Below, one piece after another: positions 8,710 to 16,743 of a DNA stretch of 64,000 nt. This DNA comes from Peribacillus simplex. Its GTDB lineage: Bacteria > Bacillota > Bacilli > Bacillales > DSM-1321. Positions within the stretch are counted from its first letter, which is position 1, and every line of letters begins with the position of its first letter. A program made the translations under genes and the position numbers. The stretch spans positions 2,756,001-2,820,000 of the forward strand of contig NZ_CP126106.1 of the NCBI RefSeq assembly GCF_030123325.1, written 5' to 3'. The notes beneath the pieces are model-generated. The model was not told the origin of the DNA, searched no databases, and was given only the letters and a program-made list of their open reading frames with translations.

Positions 8710-9462
8710 TCAATCCTCCATAAAAGCAGTGAACTCTTGATATAAAACTTCAGAATGGGTGAGGGGCAGCATATGATCGGCATCCTCTAGTTCGATGAAA
8801 CGGATGTTTGGAACCTTACGGAAACAATCGGCAACCCGAAAATTGTCTGCCAAGTCCTTTTTGCCGATAAAAAACAAAGTTTCGGGGTTTAATTCTTCTA
8901 ATCGTCCCATTGCTGGCGGCTGAGGCCATATCATGCAGAAATCAGCGGGCCACTTAAGCATGCGCCCGAAATGATGCCTGAGCATTTGAACAGCGAGATC
9001 TTTGTGCGGACTATCGATAACAACTTGATATGTTTGTGAATGAAGGGCAAGATCCAACATCTTATCTATATTGGGGGCACTTTCCAATATCTTGTCATGA
9101 TATTGTTCAAACTCCTTTGAATAGGGAAAACCTGTTAAAGAAGGAGCAATTAATACAAGTTTCGATACTCTTTCAGGGTAATTAAGAGCGAAATCAGTTG
9201 CAATCTGTCCGCCCATGGAATGGCCGATAATCGTTGCCTGTTTAAGTTCTAGATAATCCATTAATGTCAATACATCGTCAACATAGTTTGCATGTTTTAT
9301 AGGGGATGGTGATTGACCAGCACCACGTCCATCAAAAGCAATAACTTTGTAATCCTTAGATAAAAGAGAAGCAAAAAATGTCCATTGCCTCAAATCAGCA
9401 CCACCGCCATGAATAAGAACAATAGGATGACCACTGCCAGTAATCTCAACATGTAAATCCAA
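8710..9462 (-). CDS. Alpha/beta fold hydrolase
   Basis: The protein is 250 aa. The start is a TTG with GGAGGGG five bases upstream. VLIHGGGADLRQW is the oxyanion-hole HG motif. GHSMGGQIA contains the nucleophile Ser at about residue 86. A late DADH motif near residue 230 supplies the catalytic His. This architecture suits carboxyl-ester, lactone or C-C bond hydrolases; the substrate cannot be named. It is first in a two-gene operon with a TetR regulator, a common arrangement for small-molecule detoxification or catabolism. Confidence 0.85.
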   Translation of the reverse strand: MDLHVEITGSGHPIVLIHGGGADLRQWTFFASLLSKDYKVIAFDGRGAGQSPSPIKHANYVDDVLTLMDYLELKQATIIGHSMGGQIATDFALNYPERVSKLVLIAPSLTGFPYSKEFEQYHDKILESAPNIDKMLDLALHSQTYQVVIDSPHKDLAVQMLRHHFGRMLKWPADFCMIWPQPPAMGRLEELNPETLFFIGKKDLADNFRVADCFRKVPNIRFIELEDADHMLPLTHSEVLYQEFTAFMED

Positions 9463-9507
9463 TGCAACCCCTCCGTTTTTACTGAATTTTCAGTATTATT
9501 TTATTAT

Positions 9508-9525
9508 TGAATGAACGTTTAGTCA
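9508..9525. promoter_or_regulatory. TetR-type operator candidate
   Basis: TGAATGAACGTTTAGTCA is an imperfect palindrome centred on ACGT (14 of 18 positions symmetrical), 46 bp upstream of the hydrolase start. A second small palindrome, ACTGAA-TT-TTCAGT, is at 9481-9494. TetR-family sites of the form TGAnTnA...TnAnTCA are common; binding by the local regulator is inferred. Confidence 0.5.
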
Positions 9526-9629
9526 ATATTAAACCTAAGTAATTATTTCTATTCCGCATAATGCTGCTTATCAATAGTAAAATCTGAAGGCTTCAGCTTT
9601 ACATCTCCTCAGGTTTTCTTAAGCGGTCT

Positions 9630-9657
9630 TTGTGTTGAGTAAAAAATGATGTATAAT
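9630..9657 (+). promoter_or_regulatory. Promoter of the acyltransferase gene
   Basis: TTGTGT (9630-9635) and a consensus TATAAT (9652-9657) are separated by 16 bp, ending 41 bp before the start codon. Confidence 0.55.
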
Positions 9658-9698
9658 GAACACGTTTTCAACACTTAGAAAAAGAGGGTACGAATAGC

Positions 9699-10577
9699 AT
9701 GGAAATCATTTCAAATATATTACAAAAACCAGAAACGGATAATGAAATCCTCTTTATAGGAAATACCGAAGATGAGATTTCATTTGTGAATAGTAAAATC
9801 AAATTGTTTGGTGAAGGAAATCGGTTAATTATTGAACGTGGAGCGGAATTTAAAGATGCGACGCTAAGTTTTAATGGCAACAACTCGCTCATAATCATTG
9901 GTAAATCCAAACGCAATGCAACGATAAGAGTCAATGTTTGGAATGACAATACATTTTTCCTGGGTCGCAACTATTCATTTAATGGAGCTACGAGATTTAT
10001 TCTCTCTGAACAAAAGAATCTATTCATCGGTGATGATAATATGTTTTCAACTGGTGTAGTCGTTCGTTTGGCAGATCCACATTTGATTTACGATGGAACA
10101 ACTCGAAAACGGATTAACCCAACAAAGAGTGTGTACTTAGGTGACCACATATGGATTGGGCAGGACGTCATGATTCTTAAAGGAGTGGAAGTTGGTACAG
10201 GTTCAATTTTAGGTGCAAAGTCACTCGTCGCAAAATCGCTCCCATCAAATGTAGCAGCTGCAGGAAGTCCTGCACGTGTGGTGCGGAAAAATGTTTTTTG
10301 GGCACGTCCGTCTGTCCATGCATATACTGAAAAAGAAACAGCACAATCACAAAAATTCCCGGATGGGCGTTTTGTCTATACCTCAAAAGGCTCAACGGCA
10401 AAACATTTCGCGAAAATTGAAGAACAGCTAAGTACCGCAACTTCTGTAGAGGAGAAGACTGACATATTAACCCCTTATCTTGATGTAATAAGTAAGAATC
10501 GTTTCTTTCTCCCAGTGCCTCCTGAGAGAAAGAAAACATTTCTCGATCGAATCTTTAGCAAGGGAAGTAAGAAGTAG
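9699..10577 (+). CDS. Left-handed beta-helix acyltransferase (hexapeptide repeat)
   Basis: The protein is 292 aa. Residues about 25-205 form a parallel beta-helix in which imperfect hexapeptide repeats end in the classic acetyltransferase cap: GDHIWIGQDVMILKGVEVG, GSILGAKSLVAKSLP and AAGSPARVVRKN. It would transfer an acetyl or other acyl group from CoA to a sugar or small-molecule hydroxyl. The C-terminal ~80 residues are a non-repeat extension. AGAGGG lies upstream of the ATG. It has its own promoter and no evident operon partner, so the acceptor is unknown. Confidence 0.8.
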   Translation: MEIISNILQKPETDNEILFIGNTEDEISFVNSKIKLFGEGNRLIIERGAEFKDATLSFNGNNSLIIIGKSKRNATIRVNVWNDNTFFLGRNYSFNGATRFILSEQKNLFIGDDNMFSTGVVVRLADPHLIYDGTTRKRINPTKSVYLGDHIWIGQDVMILKGVEVGTGSILGAKSLVAKSLPSNVAAAGSPARVVRKNVFWARPSVHAYTEKETAQSQKFPDGRFVYTSKGSTAKHFAKIEEQLSTATSVEEKTDILTPYLDVISKNRFFLPVPPERKKTFLDRIFSKGSKK

Positions 10578-10692
10578 ATGAATGAATTATTCCAGATTAA
10601 AACCAGAAAATTCTAAATGGTAGTTAAGGGATGATGGATACAGGAATAATTGTAAGTTTTTTTAAAATGCATTTAAGGGGTTTAGTTCCTTA

Positions 10693-11013
10693 TTGTCTTT
10701 TTTAGGGTTATTCCTTTTTCACAAAGGAGAATTAGCAATAGATTACTATGAAGGAGCATTTCTCAAGATTACTTTAGATCAAAGAGAACTATTTGTTGAT
10801 TTTGAAAGTCCCGCTATCGTACTAAATCTAAAATTTATTGACTTCCAGCGACAAGAAGCAAGTGAAAAGGTATTAGATCGGTTGGAGCTATCTGAGGGGA
10901 AATTTAAAGGCCGATACACTTCTAGCATTTTAAGTGAAGCGATACTTGATAACTATTTGAGAGAAGCTTTTGAAGAAGAGTTAGACAGGTTATTAGGGGA
11001 TCCTGCTTTCTAA
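10693..11013 (+). CDS. Hypothetical protein with uncertain start
   Basis: The frame is open for 106 codons from a TTG at 10693 that has no ribosome binding site. A good one (AAAGGAG, 10723-10729) sits 8 nt before an ATA codon at 10738, exactly where a start would be expected; the 91-residue protein from there begins DYYEGAFLKI. Either the gene has lost its ATG (G to A) or it uses a rare start. The predicted product is acidic and alpha/beta, with no recognised domain or membrane segment. A terminator follows, which supports a once-real gene. Confidence 0.35.
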   Translation: MSFLGLFLFHKGELAIDYYEGAFLKITLDQRELFVDFESPAIVLNLKFIDFQRQEASEKVLDRLELSEGKFKGRYTSSILSEAILDNYLREAFEEELDRLLGDPAF

Positions 11014-11033
11014 AGTTGCTCAATATTCCGTAA

Positions 11034-11060
11034 GCATCCGAATAATCGGGTGTTTTTTTT
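11034..11060 (+). terminator. Rho-independent terminator
   Basis: CATCCGA / TCGGGTG (one G-T pair) around an ATAA loop, followed by a run of T residues. Confidence 0.65.
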
Positions 11061-11148
11061 ATCTGAATTATGTGTTTATTCAATCATGGTAGGTGGTATT
11101 GACAAATAATTAGGAGGATATTTCAAAAATAATCAAAGAGGTGAAGAT

Positions 11149-11430
11149 ATGCCCAAGCTTAAAAAGACAGAATTACAAATTATTGAAAATGATCTTATTA
11201 AAAATCCTAACATTGATGGTTATACTTTTCAAAAAATTGTAAAATCATTATCGAAAATTCCAGAAGAAAAAATAAAAATTATCGTTTCACAGATAGGTAA
11301 TTTTTCTCAATTGGTAAATGATTATATGGGATATCTAAACGAATCACTAAAATACAATAATCAAAGGGTAGCTGATTACCAAAAAACACTTTCAGAGCAG
11401 CTAAAAAATGAAAATGATTCAGAAATCTGA
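11149..11430 (+). CDS. Small hypothetical helical protein
   Basis: The protein is 93 aa, lysine- and glutamate-rich and predicted helical, with no membrane segment. GAGGTGA sits 6 nt before the ATG, a strong start signal. The stop codon directly abuts the ATG of a 55-aa membrane ORF, so the two probably form a coupled pair. I do not recognise the family. Codon usage is very AT-rich compared with the metabolic genes either side, as is typical of accessory DNA. Confidence 0.6.
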   Translation: MPKLKKTELQIIENDLIKNPNIDGYTFQKIVKSLSKIPEEKIKIIVSQIGNFSQLVNDYMGYLNESLKYNNQRVADYQKTLSEQLKNENDSEI

Positions 11431-11598
11431 ATGATAATTATTGAAGATTTAAAGGACTTACATAAGTCTGTAAATAAACAAATTTTATTAGATAAATTAC
11501 ATTTAGATAAAGTAGCAATGGGTGGTGCAGCTATAATTAGTGCATTAATTTTTGCAATTGCGAATAAGGACAATTCTGACCATGACAATAAAAATTAA
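11431..11598 (+). CDS. Small membrane protein, coupled to the upstream ORF
   Basis: This 55-aa ORF begins with an ATG immediately after the preceding TGA, so translation would be coupled. Residues 1-28 are charged and helical (MIIIEDLKDLHKSVNKQ...), residues about 31-44 are a hydrophobic span (GGAAIISALIFAIA), and the tail is polar (KDNSDHDNKN). A terminator follows at once, marking the end of a two-gene unit. The function is unknown; an auxiliary or peptide-like membrane factor is possible. Confidence 0.5.
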   Translation: MIIIEDLKDLHKSVNKQILLDKLHLDKVAMGGAAIISALIFAIANKDNSDHDNKN

Positions 11599-11609
11599 AT
11601 ATTAAAAGA

Positions 11610-11645
11610 AAAAGCACTCAGCCTAAATGGTCGAGTGCTTTTTGT
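11610..11645. terminator. Bidirectional terminator
   Basis: AAAAGCACTC (11610-11619) pairs with GAGTGCTTTT (11633-11642), flanked by A and T runs. It lies between converging genes and serves both strands. Confidence 0.8.
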
Positions 11646-11887
11646 GTCTTATTTAATACTTCTTTATTTTTATTAATGAAAACTTTATTTCTTAATATCA
11701 TTTCTTTATTATTAAGCTCATCATTTAGTTCGGTAGTATTGTTCAGTTTCTCTAGAAGTGAGACTATTGATGGCATTGCTAATAATTCATGGAAAGCTAT
11801 GTTTGTTTTAGTAGATAAGATTTTTAGCTCAGTAAGTTGACGAGGAGATAAAAAAGACTCAAATGGTTGCCTATCATTTATTTCCAT
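11618..11887 (-). CDS. Small hypothetical protein
   Basis: The protein is 89 aa with GGAGGG 7 nt before its ATG. It is charged and helical, with an N-terminal FESFLSPRQLTELKIL motif followed by an Asn/Lys-rich helix; no membrane segment or known domain is seen. Its stop codon lies in the stem of the shared terminator. It converges on the two-ORF unit at 11149-11598 and belongs to the same AT-rich accessory stretch. Confidence 0.55.
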   Translation of the reverse strand: MEINDRQPFESFLSPRQLTELKILSTKTNIAFHELLAMPSIVSLLEKLNNTTELNDELNNKEMILRNKVFINKNKEVLNKTQKALDHLG

Positions 11888-11999
11888 GATGTACCCTCCA
11901 TATGATGATGAATTATTAAATTGTAATTTAATTATAAAATAGATAAGTCCAAAAAAATGTATTAATCATGTAAAGATTTGATGAATTGCAGAAGGTTCG

Positions 12000-12479
12000 A
12001 TGAAATTAGGGGAATATTCCTGTTACTATGGTAAAATATTGATGATGAATAGGGGGAGGATTATAATAGATACAACTAAATACTCAGATAATTTTTCTGA
12101 AGATTCATTTTGGAAGAAGATTAAAAAATTCGGCAAAAAGGCAGGGGTTAAAGTTGTTTATGTAGCTTTGCTTTTGTTTTACACACTTCAAAAGCCAACT
12201 ACTCCTGTTTGGGCAAAAACAGTAATTATTGGTGCATTGGGATATTTCATACTTCCGATTGATTTAATTCCTGACCTAGTCCCAGGTGGATATACTGATG
12301 ATTTTTCAGGGTTATTTGGAGCATTGATTACTGTTTCAATGTTTATCGATGAGGAAGTTAAGCTAAATGCAAAAGAAAGAATTGGGATTTGGTTTGGTGA
12401 AAGTGCAATTTCTGATACAGATTCAGTTGATGATAAATTAAATAAGAAAACTGATCAGGATGAGCAAGATAAAGATTAA
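12000..12479 (+). CDS. DUF1232 / YkvA family membrane protein
   Basis: The core at about residues 60-120 matches DUF1232: a membrane segment, then GYFILPIDLIPDLVPGGYTD with its conserved LP-DLIPD motif, then a second hydrophobic stretch. The C-terminus is acidic. The start is uncertain. The ATG at 12000 has a weak binding site and lies upstream of an extended -10 element (TGGTAAAAT, 12029-12037). A strong GGGGGAGG (12052-12059) precedes in-frame ATA at 12066 with correct spacing. The true product may therefore begin near DTTKYSDNF, with a non-standard or mutated start codon. A terminator follows. Confidence 0.7.
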   Translation: MKLGEYSCYYGKILMMNRGRIIIDTTKYSDNFSEDSFWKKIKKFGKKAGVKVVYVALLLFYTLQKPTTPVWAKTVIIGALGYFILPIDLIPDLVPGGYTDDFSGLFGALITVSMFIDEEVKLNAKERIGIWFGESAISDTDSVDDKLNKKTDQDEQDKD

Positions 12480-12493
12480 GATAAATAAATTCA

Positions 12494-12533
12494 AAAAAAG
12501 CACTTTCCCTATATTGGTTAAGTGCTTTTTTAA
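12494..12533 (+). terminator. Rho-independent terminator
   Basis: AAAAAAGCACTT pairs with AAGTGCTTTTTT around a 14-nt loop. Confidence 0.85.
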
Positions 12534-12563
12534 TTTGTGAGAATGAGATAAAATAATGCCCAA

Positions 12564-12726
12564 CTTTTCCGTACGAACACCTTTAAATTTACCACCTGAA
12601 GTCTTTTGATCCATAATACGTCCTGTAGCTGCATCTCGTTTAAGATAGATACCATTTGGAGCTTTGAATTGGGTTCTGTTTTTTACTGCTCCGTCACGAT
12701 GGTTTTTTACCTGAATTACCTGCCAT
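12564..12726 (-). pseudogene. Frameshifted small conserved protein gene
   Basis: An ATG at 12726 with GAGGTGA upstream opens MAGNSGKKPS and then hits TGA. In the next frame translation resumes as NHRDGAVKNRTQFKAP, then LKRDAATGRIMDQKTSGG and KFKGVRTEK. I know a small bacterial protein family of this pattern (N-RDGAV-NRTQ ... KRD--TG-FMD-KTSG-FKGVRKEK), but not its function. Six A residues (T6 at 12703-12708) stand where five would keep the frame. The usual stop after EK is also missing, so real decay is more likely than a single sequencing slip. Confidence 0.6.
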
Positions 12727-13381
12727 AATACTCACCTCGCTATTACTAAATTATAACATTAATAGGAAATAATACACAGGAAGAGGCATCAATTGTGTCG
12801 ATAGTTAAAGATAGAAGGAGGTGGATGGAAATGCAAAAATTTAGAGTGAGATTTAAATAAATGTTACATGGTAATATTATTTCTAATAAAGAGTGGTATG
12901 AGCATGGGTTATAAACATGAAGCTTGTAACCTCTATTTTATATTGCAGCATGGGTTTATAACGATATAGTTGCTAAATTTTAAAATGTTCAAATTCTCAA
13001 TAATATCTCCGAAGGTTATACTGGAACAGCCAATGAATCTATCTTAAATTTCTGTGACAACAAAGATAGTGCTGATCCGGGCGGTGGTCCACGGCAAATG
13101 AGGTAGAATTAGTTTAGAGAGTCTAAGATGGAATTTTAGACTCTCTAAACTAACATATTACTTGCACTGAAGATATAAATTCACTATTTAAACACAAAAA
13201 AACTACTAATTGTTAGTTAGTAGTTATGATCAAATTAAGAGTAAATAACGGCGGTTTGAGAGTTTGAATTTTTGTATAAATATTGGTTGCAAAATTGGTC
13301 ACAGAATCGTCTGAAACCCTTGATATTAAGCAATGGTTAGATGATTGAATCATCATATTTCCGTGTGACTCGGACTATTTC
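12727..13381. other. Gene-poor AT-rich stretch with coding remnants
   Basis: At 12818-12860 a very strong ribosome binding site (AGAAGGAGGTGG) leads into an 11-codon ORF, MEMQKFRVRFK, then a stop. Downstream a separate open frame of 40 codons ends at about 13109 with ILNFCDNKDSADPGGGPRQ. These look like the two ends of one broken small gene. A perfect 15-bp inverted repeat follows (GTTTAGAGAGTCTAA, 13112-13126, with its complement at 13136-13150), without a T run. Confidence 0.35.
13195..13226 (-). terminator. Terminator of the DUF3900 gene
   Basis: AACTACTAA (13201-13209) pairs with TTAGTAGTT (13217-13225), and an A run at 13195-13200 gives the U tail on the minus strand, about 160 bp after the DUF3900 stop. 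Confidence 0.6.
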
Positions 13382-14443
13382 TTAACTTTTATTTATGATT
13401 TTTTCAATTAGTACTTGCAAATCATCTGGCCTATGAAACTCAATCGGCGACACGCCTTTATCGAATTCTATTGTATTGGATTCTATCATTAATACATACT
13501 TCCCATTAATCTTCCCTAAATGGATGCTGTCGCCGAAATCGGCTAACAGTCCTTTGACAGATGTACTGCCAAGCCTCATTCGCAGTTCGGCTTCAGGAGT
13601 ATGCTCGACAATCTGGGCTGTGGCTTCGACTACCTGATGGGTTTCAAGACGTTCCTGGATTTCCCGCTTTTCACTCGTTTCCCAGATTTCCAGGTCCTGT
13701 TCGAATTTGTGCAGTTCGTCGCTGTTTTCTTCGAATTGTGCGGATACATGTTCATGGACCATGTGGATGACCTGGTTTTTCATGATTTCCGGCATCGATT
13801 CACCATATTCGACGAATTTCAGGAAGTCCTCGAAGTAGCGGGCATGTGAGGCCTGATGGATTTTCAGTTCGCCTTCTTCGACCATTCCTTCTTCGGGCAT
13901 GTATGGGTATTGAATGGATTTCATATTTTTAGTGGTGATTGCCATTTCAACGTGCCTAATCAGGGTCCGTTCATCCGAAATGGAAGCAACTTTTGGCTCG
14001 AAATCACATTTTAATAAGAAAACGAATGGTTCATCAAGATATTTCGTTAATTTAGCCGATGCAATTATGAAGACACCGCCACGGACGGCACTTGTATCGA
14101 TATAGGACCGCGTGAATTGTTCATTTTCCTCTTGGAATTCCTCTTTCGTTTTGGCATAGCGAACACGGTTAAATACATTGTAATTAGGATTGGAATCAAG
14201 TGCATGCCCTTCTTCGACAATAAAAGAACCGATTTTGGTCGGTATTTGTTCAGTTTTTGGATGACGGTCCACTTTTCGCTTGGAAATCTTCATCAATTCC
14301 CCATCCAAAAAATCCTTTAGAGGACTTTCCTCGTATTCTTGGCTATCAAGAGTTTGGAAATGTTTAAAACGCTTATCAGCCTGATCGCCTTTTCCTTCAA
14401 CTTGGATTAGATAAAAAGACAGATAGGTAATCGTAAAATCCAT
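13382..14443 (-). CDS. DUF3900 family protein
   Basis: The protein is 353 aa from the ATG at 14443 (AAGGTG 6 nt upstream; a TTG start 18 bases earlier would overlap that site). N-terminus MDFTITYLSFYLIQVEGKG. It is soluble, acidic and rich in Glu and Phe, with SAVRGGVFIIASAKLTKYLDEP in the middle (SAVRGGVFIIASAK, then LTKYLDEP). This resembles DUF3900 proteins of Bacillus, which have no assigned function. Parts recall the nucleoid-associated NdpA fold (large alpha/beta protein with FVFLLKCDF), but that is only a resemblance. It stands alone, with its own terminator. Confidence 0.65.
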   Translation of the reverse strand: MDFTITYLSFYLIQVEGKGDQADKRFKHFQTLDSQEYEESPLKDFLDGELMKISKRKVDRHPKTEQIPTKIGSFIVEEGHALDSNPNYNVFNRVRYAKTKEEFQEENEQFTRSYIDTSAVRGGVFIIASAKLTKYLDEPFVFLLKCDFEPKVASISDERTLIRHVEMAITTKNMKSIQYPYMPEEGMVEEGELKIHQASHARYFEDFLKFVEYGESMPEIMKNQVIHMVHEHVSAQFEENSDELHKFEQDLEIWETSEKREIQERLETHQVVEATAQIVEHTPEAELRMRLGSTSVKGLLADFGDSIHLGKINGKYVLMIESNTIEFDKGVSPIEFHRPDDLQVLIEKIINKS

Positions 14444-14944
14444 GAATGTCACCTTCTTCAATTAGTAAGCATAATTCCCATACTTTTTTTAAGACTTAAT
14501 AAGTATAGTTATGTACTTTGATTCCGTCAAACGATTGGTGCACGAATGATCAGAATAATATTGATGAATTATTTCATAATAATACATAGAGAAAAATAAA
14601 TAATGATTCTTTATTGGATAAAAAATATTAGAACTTTTACAAGAACAAATTAAGGGAAAACACTCCAATAGCTCATTTTCGATATTAATATAACGATTTT
14701 TTAAACTTTCATTGTTAATTATGGATAATAACGTTGAATAATAACGTTTATATTTCAAAGAAGATTAAAAAACAGAATTTTAAAATAATAAATCATTGAC
14801 GAAGGAAAGGGTTATTCGTATAATTTGAAAGTCAGATAATTCAGGAATTGCAGAAATTTGTCGAAATTTCTCCGATATAAATGTAAGTGAATTTATTTGT
14901 CTAAAGTTTTCAGAATAGTTTATAAAATTTATGGAGGAGAGAAC
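14444..14944. other. Intergenic region, no convincing gene
   Basis: This is strongly AT-rich sequence between divergent genes. A minus-strand TTG frame of 89 codons (14489-14758) lacks a ribosome binding site and has biased, Tyr/Ile/Ser-rich composition, so I do not call it. Promoters for both neighbours should lie here, but I could not assign clear -35/-10 pairs. Confidence 0.4.
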
Positions 14945-16357
14945 ATGAATATTTTTAGAAAGAAGTCCATTGAGGACTTGTTGAAAAACGCAGGTTCCGG
15001 CGGTAAGGGATTGAAACGGGAACTAGGGGCTTGGGATTTAACGATGCTAGGAATTGGAGCGATTATTGGGACAGGCATTTTTGTACTAACAGGTACTGGT
15101 GCAGTGAATGCGGGTCCTGCACTTTCATTATCGTTCGTTATTGCTGGACTTGCCTGTTTATTCGCGGCACTCTCCTATGCAGAATTTGCAGCTTCCGTGC
15201 CGGTATCCGGTTCGACTTATACGTATGCTTATGCTACTTTGGGTGAATTCGCCGCTTGGATAATCGGCTGGGACTTAATCCTTGAATACTTATTGGCTGT
15301 TAGTGCCGTATCGGCCGGATGGTCGGGCTATTTCCAATCATTTTTAAGCGGATTCGGGATTAACTTTCCGGAGAAATTGACCGCAGCACCGGGTTCGATC
15401 GAAGGTGTCACGACTTATATGAACTTGCCAGCCTTTTTAATAGTCATGGCGATTACCTTTTTGATTTCCATAGGTACGAAACAAACGACTAGAATCAATA
15501 ATATAATGGTGGTTATAAAAGTGTTGGTTGTCTTATTGTTCATCGTTTCTTCCATTTCTTATGTGAAACCGGAAAACTGGCAGCCATTCATGCCATTTGG
15601 AATAGATGGGGTATTTTCAACTGCCGCATTAATGTTCTTTGCCTTCATCGGCTTTGATGCAGTGGCATCTGCTGCTGAAGAAACAAGAAATCCAGGAAAA
15701 AATTTACCACGCGGAATCCTCGGTTCCTTGGTCGTTTGTGTTGTGCTTTATATGATCGTAAGTCTAATCATGACAGGTGTGGTACCGTATGCACAATTCA
15801 GCAAGGCTCTTGACCACCCGATTTCTTTGGTCTTGCAAAGCGCAGGACAAAATTGGGTTGCAGGGATTATCGATCTAGGTGCCTTCCTCGGAATGACAAC
15901 GGTAATCTTGGTTATGTTGTATGGACAAACCCGAATCATGTTTGCGATGTCACGTGATGGACTGATGCCAAAATCCTTATCAAAACTTCATAAAAAATAT
16001 AAAACACCTTATGCGGCTTCGTGGATATTTGGTTTGATAGCAGCCTTATTGGGAGCATTCATTCCGCTTGGTGAATTGGCCGAGTTGGTCAACATTGGGA
16101 CATTGACTGCGTTTACGATGATTTCCATAGCGGTCATCGTTTTAAGGAAAACAAGGCCTGATATGAAACGTGCTTTTTATTGTCCGGCTGTACCGCTCGT
16201 TCCAGGCCTGGCAATCGTTTTTTGCGTATTCTTGATGGTTCAGCTAGGGAGTCATACATGGATAAGGTTCTTGATCTGGATGGCTATCGGAGTCGTCATT
16301 TACTTCACTTATTCCCGTAAGCATTCCAATCTTAACCAACAGGAAAATGATCATTGA
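14945..16357 (+). CDS. APC family amino acid permease (cationic amino acid transporter type)
   Basis: The protein is 470 aa from the ATG at 14945, which has ATGGAGGAGAG just upstream. About 12-13 membrane segments are visible. The first carries the APC substrate-backbone motif GIGAIIGTGIFVLTG, and the sixth FFAFIGFDAVASAAEETRNP (FFAFIGFDAV, AAEETRNP). The cytoplasmic stretch RDGLMPKSLSKLHKKYKTP is typical of the YfnA/CAT subfamily. It imports amino acids with protons; the exact substrate cannot be read from sequence. It is monocistronic, with an intergenic repeat and a terminator downstream. Confidence 0.85.
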   Translation: MNIFRKKSIEDLLKNAGSGGKGLKRELGAWDLTMLGIGAIIGTGIFVLTGTGAVNAGPALSLSFVIAGLACLFAALSYAEFAASVPVSGSTYTYAYATLGEFAAWIIGWDLILEYLLAVSAVSAGWSGYFQSFLSGFGINFPEKLTAAPGSIEGVTTYMNLPAFLIVMAITFLISIGTKQTTRINNIMVVIKVLVVLLFIVSSISYVKPENWQPFMPFGIDGVFSTAALMFFAFIGFDAVASAAEETRNPGKNLPRGILGSLVVCVVLYMIVSLIMTGVVPYAQFSKALDHPISLVLQSAGQNWVAGIIDLGAFLGMTTVILVMLYGQTRIMFAMSRDGLMPKSLSKLHKKYKTPYAASWIFGLIAALLGAFIPLGELAELVNIGTLTAFTMISIAVIVLRKTRPDMKRAFYCPAVPLVPGLAIVFCVFLMVQLGSHTWIRFLIWMAIGVVIYFTYSRKHSNLNQQENDH

Positions 16358-16486
16358 AACACTATCTGGGTGTTGCAGTTTGACAATGAAAGGAGGTTCG
16401 GAATGTTCTCCCCCGAACCATGATTTTAAAAGATAACTTGATTATCCTACATGTTTTTTTACTTTTTTTACGACAATTCGAACATT

Positions 16487-16615
16487 GATTTTCACTCCAG
16501 GCATTCGCTTTCCGCAGGCGTTCCGGGAGCCTCCTCGGCGCTTTTTGAGCCTGTAGGGTCTCCTTTGGACGCGCTTTTCCTACAGGAGTCTCGAATACCC
16601 GCTCCATTCAAATGG
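16487..16615 (-). repeat. GC-rich intergenic repeat, stand-alone copy
   Basis: This segment (CTCCAGGCATTCGCTTTCCG ... CAGGAGTCTCGAATACCCGC) is the reverse-complement homologue of the core inside the two 218-bp elements at 23496 and 32874, but lacks their terminal inverted repeats. It is much richer in GC than its surroundings and can fold into a long hairpin. Confidence 0.7.
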
Positions 16616-16629
16616 AACTTCTTTTTAGG

Positions 16630-16650
16630 CACTCCCTGGAGTGTTTTTTT
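16630..16650 (+). terminator. Rho-independent terminator
   Basis: CACTCC-CT-GGAGTG followed by seven T residues, about 270 bp after the permease stop. Confidence 0.6.
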
Positions 16651-16743
16651 GTTTGGACTTAAATAGTTCATAAGTATTTTGTGAAAGAGGAAAATTTATC
16701 AAAGTGAATTAAGATTAACAGACTTTATGTCGAAATAGTATAT

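Noticed and set aside
14489..14758. 89-codon minus-strand frame starting with TTG
   Set aside because: No ribosome binding site, skewed Tyr/Ile/Ser composition from AT-rich DNA, and no recognisable motif.
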